This document shows, piece after piece, positions 34,416 to 45,463 of a stretch of 64,000 nucleotides of DNA. This DNA is from Ceratotherium simum simum. Lineage: Eukaryota > Chordata > Mammalia > Perissodactyla > Rhinocerotidae. The position numbers and the translations under genes were made by a program. Under the pieces are notes generated by a model that searched no databases, was not told the origin of the DNA, and worked only from the letters and a program-made list of their open reading frames with translations. Location of the stretch: positions 24,985,021-25,049,020 of the forward strand of contig NW_004454180.1 in the NCBI RefSeq assembly GCF_000283155.1. Direction: 5' to 3'. Positions within the stretch are counted from its first letter, which is position 1. Each line of letters opens with the position of its first letter.

Positions 34416-35654
34416 CAACGTCCTGCAGTTGAATTCTCAAAACACTGTCACCATATCACAAATAATACACAACCACACTAAGAATAGGTGTGTTAAGCTT
34501 CTCACCCACTGCAAAGCCTAGATAAAACACTAACTCTTCTCTAGCTAATGTCTTGCATCCCTCCAGGGGACTTGCTCCCTCGTTTAGAAAATGCTAATCC
34601 ACCCACAGATGATGCCATTTAATTCTATAAGCATTATTAAGAAGTCGGGGAAATATTAATCCTTTAGCCGTAAACGTTAGAAATATTCTTTGGAGGGAAT
34701 ATCTGTGGTTGCTGTTGAGCCAGGTCAGCTGACTATCTGCGTGGGGTTTTCGGAATTTAATGATCAGATATGCAGGGATCTCATGGCGTAGAGAAATAAA
34801 AGTCAGTGTAATAAAGAGCTCCACGGAGCACCATTCCTCACGCTAAGATGACTAAACCCAGCGGCAGTTTTGCGTGGCTTACAAACCTTATCAGGCTCTC
34901 ACACTTGGTACACTTCCTTCATCCTTTGCCTTCTATAACTCCACCAGCTCTCCTTCCAGGCCACTGGAAGTGCTACTTGAGTGACCATTGATGTATTTTC
35001 CTCTGTCCTATTGGTTTTTTCCTGAAATACAATCGATGTTTTCAGTCAGTACTTGGGGACCACGGTGAAGCTTCCTCCAAGCACTTGGATGTAATATTAT
35101 GAGAAGAGACAGTTTCTCTCCTGGATGCCTCCAGCAACTTCTGGAGGTAGTCCGGTAATGAGCTGGCCCTGCAGAGAGATCCCAGAGTTCTCCTGGTTGG
35201 CGCTGATGCTGATATGCAAACTTCCCAGAAGATGGGCACTGAGCCCAGGATGATTTTCACACTGGCAAGGTTGTGCCTCGTTTTCAGAGCAACTGGTGTT
35301 CTCTGTCACCTCCCAGCTGTAAATATAGAGGGTGGCAGGGCACTAGAGGGTCTCTCTTCTAGAGCACAATTTAAATTGTCTCCAGCAGGTCATACCCAGC
35401 TTAAGCCATGGGATGGCGAGAGACTAGGGAACTGCCCACATCCCATTCCTTGAGCCCAAATGTTGATGATTTCTTCATTGTGTGTCATTGTGGTGTTTGA
35501 CGCTGTCTCTTTTGCAACAGAAAAATAATACTGTTCTTTCAGAATTTGACTTAAAAACAAGCACATAACACTTTAGAGTGGAGATACCTAAATTCAGCTT
35601 CAAGTCCTGTAAGACATGCCGATAACTCATCCGACTGATCCAGTCATTCCTCTT
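34416..35654. other. Unassigned non-coding sequence
   Basis: No recognised gene or repeat. Two overlapping minus-strand frames at 35042-35309 (70-72 residues) lack any family resemblance. Composition is ordinary. Confidence 0.6.
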
Positions 35655-36245
35655 TTTTTAATTGTGGTTAAATACACACAACATAAAATTTACCATCTTT
35701 ACTGTTTGTTTTTTTATTTTTTATTTCTTTATTTGTTTTTGTGAGGAAGATCAACCCTGTGCTAGCATCTGCCAATCCTCCTCTTTGTTTTTTGCTGAGG
35801 AAGACTGGCCCTGGGCTGACATCCATGCCCATCTTCCTCCACTTTATATGGGACGCTGCCACAGCATGGCTTGCCAAGTGGTGCATCGGTGCGCGCCCGG
35901 GATCCGAACCAGCGAACCCTGGGCCGCCACAGCAGAGCGCACTCACTTAACTGCTTGCGCCACTGGGCCAGGCCCTATCTTTACCGTTTTTAAGTGTACA
36001 GTTCAATGGTATTACGTACATTTATATTGTTGTGCAACCATCACCACCATCCATCTCCAGAATTCTTTTCATCTTGCAAAACTGAAACTCTGTACCCATT
36101 GAACAATAACTTCCCATTCCCCTCCTCACTGGCCCTGGCAACCACCATTCTACTTTCTGTCTCTATGAATTTGACTACTCTAGGCACCTCATGTAAGTGG
36201 AATCATACAGTATTTGTCTTTTTTTCTGATTCATTCTTAAGGTGC
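35655..36245 (-). mobile_element. L1 LINE 3' end, interrupted by ERE
   Basis: Antisense L1: ATTGTGGTTAAATACACACA, CATAAAATTTACCATC, then after the ERE TTAAGTGTACAGTTCAATGG, GTTGTGCAACCATCACCACC and CATGTAAGTGGAATCATACA. It is 5'-truncated near 36245. Confidence 0.88.
35708..35976 (-). mobile_element. ERE SINE inside L1
   Basis: Antisense ERE: GTGAGGAAGATCAACCCTGT, GCCACAGCATGGCTTGCCAA, CGCCCGGGATCCGAACCAGC, ending at GGGCCAGGCCCT. The host-L1 sequence ATCTTTACTGTTT (35695-35707) recurs as ATCTTTACCGTTT (35977-35989), the target duplication with one mismatch. Confidence 0.96.
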
Positions 36246-36569
36246 ACTGATAGAATCAGAAGTCAGCCAGTCACTTTCTAGAACCCTTGCCAAGGAAATC
36301 CGTGTAGAGTTGAGTGAATCCTGCTATTTGTCTTGATACCATTAAACATCTGTTTACCTGGCTTTCTTCTGATTCCACGTTCACGAAGCAACCCTCTGAT
36401 AATGGTGTGGCTTCTTACAATAGAAACAGTTAGTTGCCTCCCAAGCATCCATCCCATCCCGTTTATACTGTATAGTGTTGTATTGCAATTTGGATGGTAT
36501 TGCCATCCCTTCACTCCAGAGATCGACCATAAACCAATTTTCATAAACCCATACTCTTTGTCACGGTGT
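36246..36569. other. Unassigned non-coding sequence
   Basis: Overlapping frames on both strands (36278-36596) show no family resemblance. Confidence 0.55.
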
Positions 36570-36975
36570 TTGAGTCAGGGCTTGACACTGACCTAGGCCT
36601 AAACTAATCCTCTGGCTACAGTGATTAGTTCATGGACAGGTACTTTTCCAATTTAGTCCAATCAAAGTGAAGTTTAGACCTTTATTTGATGGTTGGGCAG
36701 AAAGAAGCCATCTTTCTTTTATTGAAGTTGAAAAAAAATGCATATTATCTTATTGCTGCTGACAGCCATTTTGCAGCCAAGAGAAGAGGTAGTACTAGGA
36801 TGGTGCCAATATGATGGAGAGTAGAGCCAATATATGGAAAGAGATTTAATCCATGGGGATAGCCTTATGCTGCTGGATCAAGCCTTGCCTGGAGCACTCC
36901 CTACCACAGACATTTTGAGTTATATGAGTCAATAAATTGTCTTTATTGTTTAACCAAATTTGAGCTGGATTTTCT
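36570..36975 (+). repeat. Possible ancient LTR-like repeat
   Basis: GCAGCCAAGAGAAGAG, a GATCAAGCCTTGCCTGGAGC stretch and GAGTCAATAAATTGTCTTTA followed by TTTGAGCTGGATTTTCTATT look like a familiar old repeat with an AATAAA signal near its 3' end. I cannot name the family. Confidence 0.45.
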
Positions 36976-37124
36976 ATTTCTTATTTTTGAGTACTTTCTA
37001 AGGGATGATGCAAAAAGATCTGTATACAGGGTCAGAAAACAATGGTTAAATGGACTTTATGTATTCCCTTTGATACTAATTTCTCATGGTGAAAAAATAA
37101 ATTGGTATTCTGGTTTTACACAAT

Positions 37125-37860
37125 TATTTTTTTTAGCTTGTTTAATGTGAGATGTGGATTCATTCTTAGGATCCTCACAAAATTTTGTTTCTGACTTTGT
37201 CCTACTGGGGACCATGGTATACTTTCAAGAGAATAAATATCATCCTGTGGAGACATTGTGGGAGATGACCTTAGTGACCATACATGGTCTGCCTTGAAGG
37301 CTCTCCTTGAATTTGAGCTTCCATTTCATCCCTTTGAATTTCTGTAGCCACTGGAAATTCTTTTGAACACGAGTGATTGCTCTGAAGTAGCAGCCAGTGC
37401 TAGTCACACTATTGGCTACCTGGCCTTTGACACTTGGCCTCACAATCCTAGGAACCTCCTATGTTAGATCCTCTTGCATTCTTTGGCTAGCAAAAGGTAG
37501 CCAAGTCTTCTTCCTACAGAGGTCTGAGCCCTGTGCATGTGGCCATGATGGAAGTGATGTGATCTAGCACAATGCCTAGTAGGTAGTGTTTTGACTCTGG
37601 ATCTCAGGGACCCCTCTAGTTCTGTCACTGGCAGTCCTGAGAGGATTGGAGGCTACCAAGTTCGGAGAAGACTCAAACTTTTCCTGGGCTTGTTTAGCAA
37701 CTCTTCCGACTTCTTTGGAGGCCCTGGATAAGACCTTCTTTGTGGTATAATTGTGTGTCTCAGGGTTTCCTACCTTCCTGCTCCTCTTAAAGAAAACTGT
37801 GCATCATTTCTCTTTCTTCTGCTGGCCCTGGGTAGAAATATATTACACACAGAAGAGAAA
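37125..37860 (-). pseudogene. Possible decayed processed-pseudogene relic, gene unknown
   Basis: One minus-strand frame stays mostly open across more than 500 bp. Its segments include KKVLSRASKEVGRVAKQAQE and KFESSPNLVASNPLR (about 37630-37750), and farther downstream GCYFRAITRVQKNFQWLQKF and GMKWKLKFKESLQGRP (about 37270-37410). The frame ends with TGA at about 37237-37239. The segments are separated by a few in-frame stops. A short A-run on the minus strand (about 37127-37134) might be a tail remnant. I do not recognise the parent protein. It could be a chance frame, an undescribed repeat or an old exon. Confidence 0.3.
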
Positions 37861-40034
37861 CAACACATTAACAGTAGGGTTTTTTCCACATGGTGTGCTC
37901 ATGAAGCATTTCTTTCCAAAGGGACTCAAAATGCACAAAGAAGATGATAATGAAAGATTGCAATTATACAGAAAACCTGAGTGTTTATTGTTTTTAATGT
38001 TACCCTAGAAGTTGAGGGCTCCTTGAATACAGGGAAAGTTCGGGATGGAATTATGTTTAGCCATCCTTTAGGAAATGGGCATAGACACATATTCCATCAA
38101 TTGTGGCTAAATGCAGAGCTATTGGCCCTGTCAGCTTCAAGACAAGACATACTTGGAATTCCAGTCCATAAACATTTAAATGCAGTCACTCTAAACCTAT
38201 TGCAGCTTGCACTTGTATTTTCTCATTTCTACTGATGGGACCTTTCTTTTTTTTTAATGGAGCATGCTTTGTGAACTCGTCGAATGGAGTGCCACGAAAG
38301 TTTCTAATAAATTAAAGGTGGATTTATGGGTTCTGCTCAGGGCCATAGCAGGTTGGCTGAGTTGAAATGAAATGGGACATATTCATCTGGAAGGTCCAGT
38401 GGATCCTATGTATTAAGGGAAAGGAGATTCACAAATGTAAGCTATTTTTTTCACCTTATAGGCTTCCTACTCTATATTGTCTCTAGGATTGAATTGTCTC
38501 TAGGACTGAATAATCTCATCACATTAAAGTGACACATTATCTAATCGGTTACTTGGGAATATTTCTTCAGAGTAACTCAATTTACCTTCTGCAAAATCAT
38601 AGCAGTGAGCAAAACTCTCCAAGTCAGCCCTACAGTTAAAAAAAGAAAGCATCAAAACAATCGAAGATGGATGGGCCTCGTTTATATGCTTAACATCTCT
38701 AAGAAGAGATATTTCACCACCTCTCTTGTGACTAGTGTTTCCCAGCATATATTACGTTTTGTACCTCCTGTGCTCTCTTTGGGAGGAGGAGATGACCGTA
38801 GACAAAATATCAGAGCTTCTGCTCGGCGTGGCCACTTCTGGGGATGTTGTTGGTTTTGTCGGTCCATTGTGACATTCCATACTCATTTATAAATAAACCT
38901 CTGTGAGCTGTGCTCCTGAGAAAAACGTGAAGACAAGTGGGAGTTAGGTTCAAAATTAAAGATCCATGTTTCCTTAAATTGGGGCCAAAGTGTTACCAGA
39001 AGCAGTGAAGTTTGGAAACTACTGCTGAAGTAACTGGGATTCTTGAAGGAAAATTCAGAAACCCTGAAGGTTCTGTATATTGACTATGCATATCGAAAGA
39101 GAAAGAACTGTTCCATCTCCTGCTACAAGCCGTTACATGGACCTAATTCCTAAGAGTGACGAGGATGCTCATGTGCCTTTCCTTCCCCTGACTTGGAGTT
39201 TCTCTTCGGCTCTCTCTTTGGTGTGGTTGATAATGAACACAGATGATTGCTATCTGTCTTCATTGAACTTGGGTGGTCAGTTTATGCTGCTCAAGCCAGT
39301 GACGTAAGCAGTCACATCATTTGGCAAATGACTGATGTTTCTTGGACAAAACAAGGACGATTTTATCTAAAAGAAAATATTCTTCCCTTATTTTCCTCTT
39401 CCAGAAGATCACTGAGATGCTTAGAATTTATGTTGTTTGTGCACTAGAAGAACTCCGGGTAGATAGTGCAAAGGACAAGGAAAGAGTAAAGACAAGATAA
39501 CGAGCAAGCTCCTCTTTGTTGGCAAAAATAACATTGCTGTTTTGCTGCCTCCAAATGTTTGTGTGAGGTTTCCATTTACCTGGGAGACTGCGTGCTTTCT
39601 GGCAAGTTTCTATGAAGGTCCTGTTCTGTGGAGTCAAGGCCAAGAAAAGAGCAATTTCCAATGCATGGGATGGAATCACTCTCTTTCCTCTAGAGTCAAG
39701 TTATAAAGTGAATCTGGACATTTGTCAGGGATGTTTTAACACTGGAAACAGTTTCATGCAAGTGCACAGCATTCCTTTTAAGAGACTCCCGTGAATATAC
39801 CACACAAGGAACTCTTATAGAAGTGCTAGAAAAGTCATCTCCAGAGAGATGGGGTTGTACACTGCCCCCTCACCTGGAATACTGTTCCCTCACTCGGCCA
39901 CCTGCAAAATCCCCATCATCTGTGGAGCAAAGCGCAAGAACTTCTGAGCTCTCTTTGCTATGAAGACTTGTCTTCCTTTGTGCCCCTAGTATATTAGTTC
40001 TTGCCTCTGTTATAGCATCCTTCAGAGTTGAACA
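37861..40034. other. Unassigned non-coding sequence
   Basis: No gene or repeat recognised. T10 at about 38247. Several 60-95-residue frames lack family features. Confidence 0.6.
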
Positions 40035-40145
40035 ACTATCTGTTGACTTACCTTATGTCAGGAAGTGTGCTAAGTGCTTTAACGGTGAGTCTTCATAACC
40101 ACCCCAGTATTGTCTTCATTTTACAGATGAGGAAATGGGGTAATG
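40035..40145 (-). repeat. MIR SINE fragment
   Basis: CTTATGTCAGGAAGTGTGCT, AAGTGCTTTAACGG and CATTTTACAGATGAGGAAAT are antisense MIR landmarks. Confidence 0.85.
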
Positions 40146-40224
40146 TATGAAAAATGGTTAGTATCTAGCATAGAGTAAAAATGCAAAGTAAGTTATTAGA
40201 AGTAATTAATATTGTGAGTCTACA

Positions 40225-40345
40225 TATTGACCTCATGTCTCTTTGAGATAGGGGCAGAATATTCTTCTTTGTCATCCTAACACCTAACAGAGTGTTGGGA
40301 CCAGTAGGTGCTTAATATATCTTGGCTAAAGATGTGAGTGATTGA
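40225..40345 (+). repeat. L2 LINE 3' end
   Basis: CTCTTTGAGATAGGGGCAGA, TCCTAACACCTAACAGAGTG and CCAGTAGGTGCTTAATATAT fit an L2 terminus. Confidence 0.68.
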
Positions 40346-40409
40346 CCAGCTCATCTGAATATTCCTAAGAGTGTAGACTAGAGCAAAAGTGATTCAGGTT
40401 AGATGTCAT

Positions 40410-40900
40410 TTATAAGGGATTTTTCTAATTATAAAAATAATGGAAGTGCATTGAAGAAAATCAGGTCAATACAGAAGAATGTATACTTTTCACAGTCATC
40501 TGTCACCCAGACACAATAATTTTCCTTCCAGTCTTTTCTCTATGCATTTTTACTCTGATATCATACTGTATATGCAGCTTTATATATTGCTTTTATGCTA
40601 TTCCAATATCATATTTTTCCATGTCATCAAAAATTTTTAGTAAATTTTACTTCTAATCAGTATATAGATAAATATGTTAATTATATACATTTACTTATCC
40701 ATTCCCTTTATGTTGAATATTTAGGGAGTTTTAAATTTTTCACAATGATAAATAATGTAATGAGCATCTTTGTGCATATATAAGCCTGTGCACGTCTTTG
40801 ATAACTACTGGTATAGGAATTTCTAGAAATGGTATTAGTGGTCAAAGGGTATCAATATTTTTAGGTTTTTGATACATATATGCACCCAAGAAAGGTTATA
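40410..40900 (-). mobile_element. Old L1 (L1MC/MD-like) 3' sequence
   Basis: TTCCTTCCAGTCTTTTCTCT, ATGCATTTTTACTCTGATAT, CCATGTCATCAAAAATTT, CCATTCCCTTTATGTTGAAT and GGTATAGGAATTTCTAGAAA followed by TGGTCAAAGGGTAT fit the antisense of an old L1 3' region. Confidence 0.65.
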
Positions 40901-40984
40901 TCAGTTTATACACACACTAGCTGTGTCTGAGCACACTCACCAAAATTATTATTACCTTTTACATCTTCACTAATTTGATAGACT

Positions 40985-41265
40985 GAAAAACATATTGAGC
41001 CAGACTCATAAGGCTACTTACTGTATGATTCTATTCATATGACATTCTGGAAAAGGAAAAACTGGGGAAAAAAGTCAGATTAGAGTCTGGGTGTGAGGAA
41101 GCGATTGACAGGAAATGGGCCAAGGGAACTTTTTGAGGGTGATGCAAATGTTCTATATCTTGATTTTGATGGTGCTTTCATGACTATATGTATTTGTCAA
41201 AACTCGTTGAACTACACTTGAAATGGATGCATTTTACTCTACATAAATAATATTTCAATGAACAT
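40985..41265 (+). mobile_element. L1 LINE 3' UTR, sense
   Basis: ACTGTATGATTCTATTCATA, TGACATTCTGGAAAAGG, GGAACTTTTTGAGGGTGATG, CAAATGTTCTATATCTTGAT and AAATGGATGCATTTTACTCT are typical L1 3' UTR landmarks. Confidence 0.85.
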
Positions 41266-41289
41266 GACTTTTGAAAGAATGACATTGCC

Positions 41290-41610
41290 TTGCGGTTTTA
41301 AGTCACAGTTCTTTTGCTTTCCAGTGAAATTGAACAGCTTTATATTTATTAGCCATTTATAGTCCTTCTTGGGAGAATTGTCTTTTTACCCCATGCAGAA
41401 TTGTCTGCTGAGTCTGAGAATTTTTCCTACTAATTCGGGTGACCTTCTAACGTTGTCTGTCATACCTGCTAAAAATATTTTCCTAAATTTCTTTTAACTT
41501 TTTTAGTGAATATTTGTGGATTTATTTGATCTAGTCAAATCTATTGACCTTTATGTTTGTGGTTTCTTTAATTTTTGTAGCAGAACTTCCTGATAGAAAT
41601 CTTTGAGACA
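41290..41610 (-). repeat. Probable old L1 fragment
   Basis: TTTATTAGCCATTTATAGTC followed by TCTTGGGAGAATTGTCT resembles a diverged antisense L1. The rest fits loosely. Confidence 0.42.
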
Positions 41611-42019
41611 CTGACATGTTTCAGTAAATTCTACTTCAGTTTCTCTTGGGAATTCTCTAGGTGTGGTCTGGGTAGACTTTTCAAATTAAAAGAAGACAAC
41701 AATCCCTCTCTGCATAGGTGTGGCTGTTGACTCTCCTGAAAGACACTCATTGGGCTCATCCTCTCATCCTATTCCTACTGACACCACTGGGCTGAGTGAT
41801 CAGAGCTCGTGCCTCTGGCCTAACAGCCCCATTCTCTCCCCACAGTGGCCGCAGCAACAACAGTTTAAGCACAGCGTCCTGAAAAGTGATTTATATCAAC
41901 AGAAATGGACTAAAACCTCAATCAGTGAAAAACCTCATTTAACATTCCCCCCTGCTCTCCAGTTTTTGGAAGTTCTGTTTTGTCTTGATTTGCTCCATAA
42001 TGGGATTGAAGGAAAAAAT
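41611..42019. other. Unassigned non-coding sequence
   Basis: Includes most of an open frame at 41720-42106 (128 residues) that ends inside the following old repeat. It has no recognisable domain and I do not call it a gene. Confidence 0.55.
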
Positions 42020-42230
42020 ATTACCTCACTTGTACATTTCAGTGAATATCTATTGAATGCTTGCTCTGTGCCTGGAGATTTGCTAAATGCTAGACAGACA
42101 CTGTGAATAAAACAGACTAACTTCCTGTCCTCGTAGAACTTACAGGATAGTTACACTGATAGACAATGAATATGTATCAAACAATGACATAAAATAATTG
42201 GAAATTATGATAAGTGTTATGAAAAGAACA
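42020..42230 (+). repeat. Ancient interspersed repeat (L2/L3-like, family uncertain)
   Basis: CAGTGAATATCTATTGAATG, CTTGCTCTGTGCCTGGAGAT, GTCCTCGTAGAACTTACAGG and GATAAGTGTTATGAAAAGAA match the family at 13.3 and 30.3 kb. Confidence 0.6.
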
Positions 42231-42399
42231 AAGATGATGTTGTCCCCTGCTGCAAGTTGGGGTGTGAGGAGTGACAGGGCTCCCCATCTTCTCTCTCCAA
42301 TCTGAAAAGTTTTGTTTGGCCTCAAGCTTCCAATAAATTTTCACTTCTAGGAAGACTTCAGCAGAAGAAAAGCATTTGCAAACCAGTGCCCTGTGGAAT

Positions 42400-42515
42400 T
42401 ATAAATAAACGTGAGACGCTGAGTGAGCTTGGGCAAGGCCGAGACTCCTCATCCATAAAATATAGATAATGTTATCCATCCTAGGGGTTGCTGCGAGAGT
42501 TAGCAAAAATAAATG
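42400..42515 (+). repeat. MIR SINE fragment
   Basis: GAGCTTGGGCAAGGCCGAGA, CTCCTCATCCATAAAATATA and GGTTGCTGCGAGAGTTAGCA follow the MIR pattern. Confidence 0.7.
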
Positions 42516-42539
42516 TACAAGCGGCAGAAGAGATACTGG

Positions 42540-42790
42540 CCGAAGACTCTGGGGGCATATGGTCAGGGTTCAAATCCTGGCTCCTCCACTTAATAGCTGC
42601 TGCCATCTCAGGTAGGTTATTTATCCTCTCTGTGCCTCAGTTTCTTCATGTGGAGAATGGGGATTGTAACAGTGCCTACCTCATTGGGTTGATGTGAGAA
42701 TTAAATGAGAATATATATACATATATAGAGAGAGCTTGGTGTATGATAAGTGTTCAATCCAGGCTAGCTTCTGTCATTGCCATCATATTG
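42540..42790 (+). repeat. MIR SINE
   Basis: Sense MIR: AGGGTTCAAATCCTGGCTCC, CTCTGTGCCTCAGTTTCTTC, GTGCCTACCTCATTGGGTTG and GAGAATTAAATGAGAATATA. A small TATA/GA repeat at about 42711-42736 has grown inside it. Confidence 0.92.
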
Positions 42791-44105
42791 TCATCATCTT
42801 CAGGTACAGGCCCTAACATAAGCCTGAGAAAATCCTCATGTGCTGTAACCACACACTCAGACTACCCCGGACCAGTCAGGCCCTGTTCTATGAGGAATAG
42901 ATACGTGGCACAAAGAAAGTAATGTGGGCAGCCCAGTGGCTATGGACTTTCTGCGTAAAGGGGTCAGGGATCTCATCTCATTGCAACCCCGTTTCCTTCC
43001 CCTGCTGTAGTGGGGAGAATGACCTTGAAGGGAGGAGAGCTGCACTCTGAGTAGATAGAACAGCCTTGGCTGCCGCCCAGCTCCACCACCAGGCACAGAG
43101 GAGAGCCCTCGGATGTCTCCTGAATGATTTAGCTTTATTGCCCATTGTCTCTCTCTCCAAATTGCCTTCGGGATGAATGTCCCAGCCAGAGCCCACATAG
43201 AGGACACCAGCTTCCCAAGTACCTCACGAGATGCAGATACTTTCTCTGTTCATGAAACATCCTTCAAATGGACGGTTAGTGGAGGCTGTATTTTGCACCT
43301 TACGAAGAGGAAATTACACTGCATTAGAAGTTCTGCACTCTGGTGTAGGCAGTGAATTAGATGAGGGGTACAGGCTGGGGTGCTTTCCTACTGGGCATAA
43401 TACCCAATTTATTTTCATTTACGTTAATTTCTCTACCTCACTGACTGCACAAGGCATTAAACTGTTAAATGCAAGCAATTCCCAATTGCTTGACATAAAC
43501 AGAAATGTTTAATGAATAATAATAAAAAAAGGAGCCTATGGATGAAACCAATATGCAAAAGTGTGAGAGCCTGTTAATCAAGTTTTCTCAACGCACAGAG
43601 CTCCACAAACTTTCTCTCTTTCTCCTACCCTCCCTCCTTCTCTTTCTGCCTTTCTAAGTTTTTTTGAGAAGACAAAGCAAATATGTTTAAGTAGAACAAA
43701 ACAGAGTAGTGTAGTATTGGTAACACAACTAATACAATGCATGGATGCAAAAGCCTTTGTCTGGAGGGTTCCAAGATGCAGAAAAAAAGAAAACCCCATC
43801 TCCCTTCAGCTCTGTGGATGGAGCAGTTTGGTTGCTGGTATGGAAGGGGATTTTAATTTATGCATCTCATCTCAGTATCAATTACGTCTACGTGATGTCT
43901 TCCCGGCCTCATTGGCCTGTTAGAAGGACAGTCAGTTTAGGCAAAAGGAAGATGGCTTTCCTATGGAGGCCCGTCAGCACCTTATTGCAAAACTTCCAAC
44001 TCCTTGGGGGTTACCTTGAGCAGGAGTGGAGTCTTACAGCCTCCATCAAAATTGATGGATCTTTTCCCCCATAGTTTTACTCCCACCACCTCGTAACTTC
44101 ATAGC
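42791..44105. other. Unassigned non-coding sequence with short palindrome
   Basis: No gene. Overlapping minus-strand frames at 42857-43207 lack family features. A perfect inverted repeat CAAGCAATT/AATTGCTTG (3-nt centre, 43472-43492) lies in a unique AT-rich patch at about 43380-43530. Confidence 0.55.
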
Positions 44106-44510
44106 GTGCTATGGTTACAAGAGGTTTGTGGTTAAGAGAGATCTAGGTTGGGGCCGGCCCTGTGGCTTGGTGGTTAAGTGCGCGCGCTGCGATGCTGGCG
44201 GCCCGGGTTCGGATCCCGGGTGCGCATCGAGGCACCACTTCTCTGTCCATCCTGAGGCCGAGTCCCACATACAGCAACTAGAAGGGTGTGCAGCTGCGAC
44301 ATACAACTATCTACTGGGGCTTTGGGGGCAAAAAAATAAATAAAATCTTTAAAAAAAAAAAAAAAAAAGAGAGATCTAGGTTGGAATCCAGGCTCTGTCC
44401 TTCACGAGCAGTATGACTGGGCAAAATTGGTTAACTTCTCTGATCATCAAATTCCTTATCTACGAAATGGGTAACAAATACCTGTCTTCCATAGTTATTT
44501 CCATTGTTCT
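44106..44510 (+). repeat. MIR SINE split by an ERE
   Basis: The left piece (44106-44151, GCTATGGTTACAAGAGG and GTGGTTAAGAGAGATCTAGG) is a MIR head. The right piece (44368-44510) continues GGAATCCAGGCTCTGTCC, TGACTGGGCAAAATTGG and CTTATCTACGAAATGGG. Removing the ERE and one target copy gives continuous MIR. Confidence 0.88.
44152..44367 (+). mobile_element. ERE SINE, well preserved, perfect 17-bp target duplication
   Basis: The head is GGGGCCGGCCCTGTGGCTTG with an A-box-like TGGCTTGGTGG and B-box-like GGTTCGGATCC, the internal pol III promoter expected of a tRNA-derived SINE. The body ends CTACTGGGGCTTTGGGG, with an AAATAAATAAAATC tail and poly(A). AGAGAGATCTAGGTTGG is repeated exactly at 44135-44151 and 44368-44384. 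It lacks the hairpin tail module of most other copies here. Confidence 0.97.
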
Positions 44511-44806
44511 AACAGTAGAAGCTCGAGTATATAAAAATATGCATAGAAATGAGATTGAAAGAACAAACAACAGTAAGTGAATGATGGCTGTTTATTTTTC
44601 ATCTTTCTCTGTTCTGCACTTTTCAACTTTCTATATAGGCAAGCATTATCTTTCAATAGGAAAATTATGATTTACAAAAGCACATCTTTTTTTGTTTGAG
44701 CTCACATAGACTATAATGATATCTATTGAATTTCTTTCTCCTTTTCCTCTGCTCTGTACAATCGACCCTTCTCTCTTCATCTTTTGAAAGGAAAGAAGAC
44801 ATGGGG

Positions 44807-45458
44807 TGTATTAGTTCTGCTATTGTAACAAATTACTGCAAACTTGGTGGCTTAAAACAACAATTTATTCTCTTACCATTCTGGAGATCAGAAGGCTGAT
44901 GTGAGTCTTATAGGGAAGAAATCAAGGTGTGGGCAGGGCTGGTTCTTTTGGAGGCTGAAGGGAGAATCTGTTTCTTTACCTTTTTCAGCTTCTAGTGGCT
45001 GCTGGTATTCCTTACCTTGTGGCTCCTTTCTCCATCTTTTTTTTTTTTTTTTTGGTGAGGAAGATTGGCCCTGAGCTAACATCTGTTGCCGATCTTCCTC
45101 TATTTTGGATATGGGATGCTGCCACAGCATGGCTTGATGAGTGGTGTGTAGGTCTGCACCTGGGATCCGAACCCACAAACCCTGGGCCGCCAAAGCAGAG
45201 TGCGTAAACTTAATCACTACACCACCAGGCCGGACCCTCCTTCCTCCCTTTTCAAAGCACATCACCCCACTCGCTACTTCTGTCATCATATCACCTTCTT
45301 CCCTTATAAGGACCCCTGTAATTACATCAGACATACCCAGATAATCCAGCATAATCTCCCTGTGTCATGACCCTTATTCACATCTGCAAAGTCCTTTTTG
45401 CCATATAAAGTAACATATGGAGATCTTTTAGTGGGGTGCTATCATTCAGTCCAACACA
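44807..45458 (-). mobile_element. ERVL-MaLR-type LTR with 5-bp target duplication
   Basis: On the plus strand it runs from TGTATTAGTTCTGC to CAGTCCAACACA, flanked by TGGGG on both sides (44802-44806 and 45459-45463). Internal landmarks are AACAAATTACTGCAAACTTG, GGTGGCTTAAAACAACAA and CTTATAAGGACCCCTGTAAT. An ERE (45039-45236) accounts for its length. No internal retroviral genes. Confidence 0.85.
45039..45236 (-). mobile_element. ERE SINE inside LTR
   Basis: Antisense ERE: T-run, GGTGAGGAAGATTGGCCCTG, GCCACAGCATGGCTTGATGA, CTGGGATCCGAACCC, ending CACCAGGCCGGAC. CTCCTTTCTCC (from 45023) and CTCCTTCCTCC (from 45237) are the imperfect target duplication. Confidence 0.93.
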
Positions 45459-45463
45459 TGGGG

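Noticed and set aside
35042..35309. Two overlapping minus-strand frames resembling a possible exon
   Set aside because: Both frames are short and have no recognisable motif; neither is favoured over chance.
41720..42106. 128-residue plus-strand open frame
   Set aside because: No domain or family resemblance, composition is not coding-like, and the 3' part lies in an ancient repeat.
42857..43207. 116-residue minus-strand frame
   Set aside because: No family features; an overlapping second frame on the same strand is equally open.
44160..44235. tRNA-like sequence with A and B boxes
   Set aside because: It is the head of an ERE SINE with a target duplication and A-tail, not a tRNA gene.
44888..45352. 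154-residue minus-strand open frame
   Set aside because: It spans an LTR and an ERE, so it is repeat-derived.
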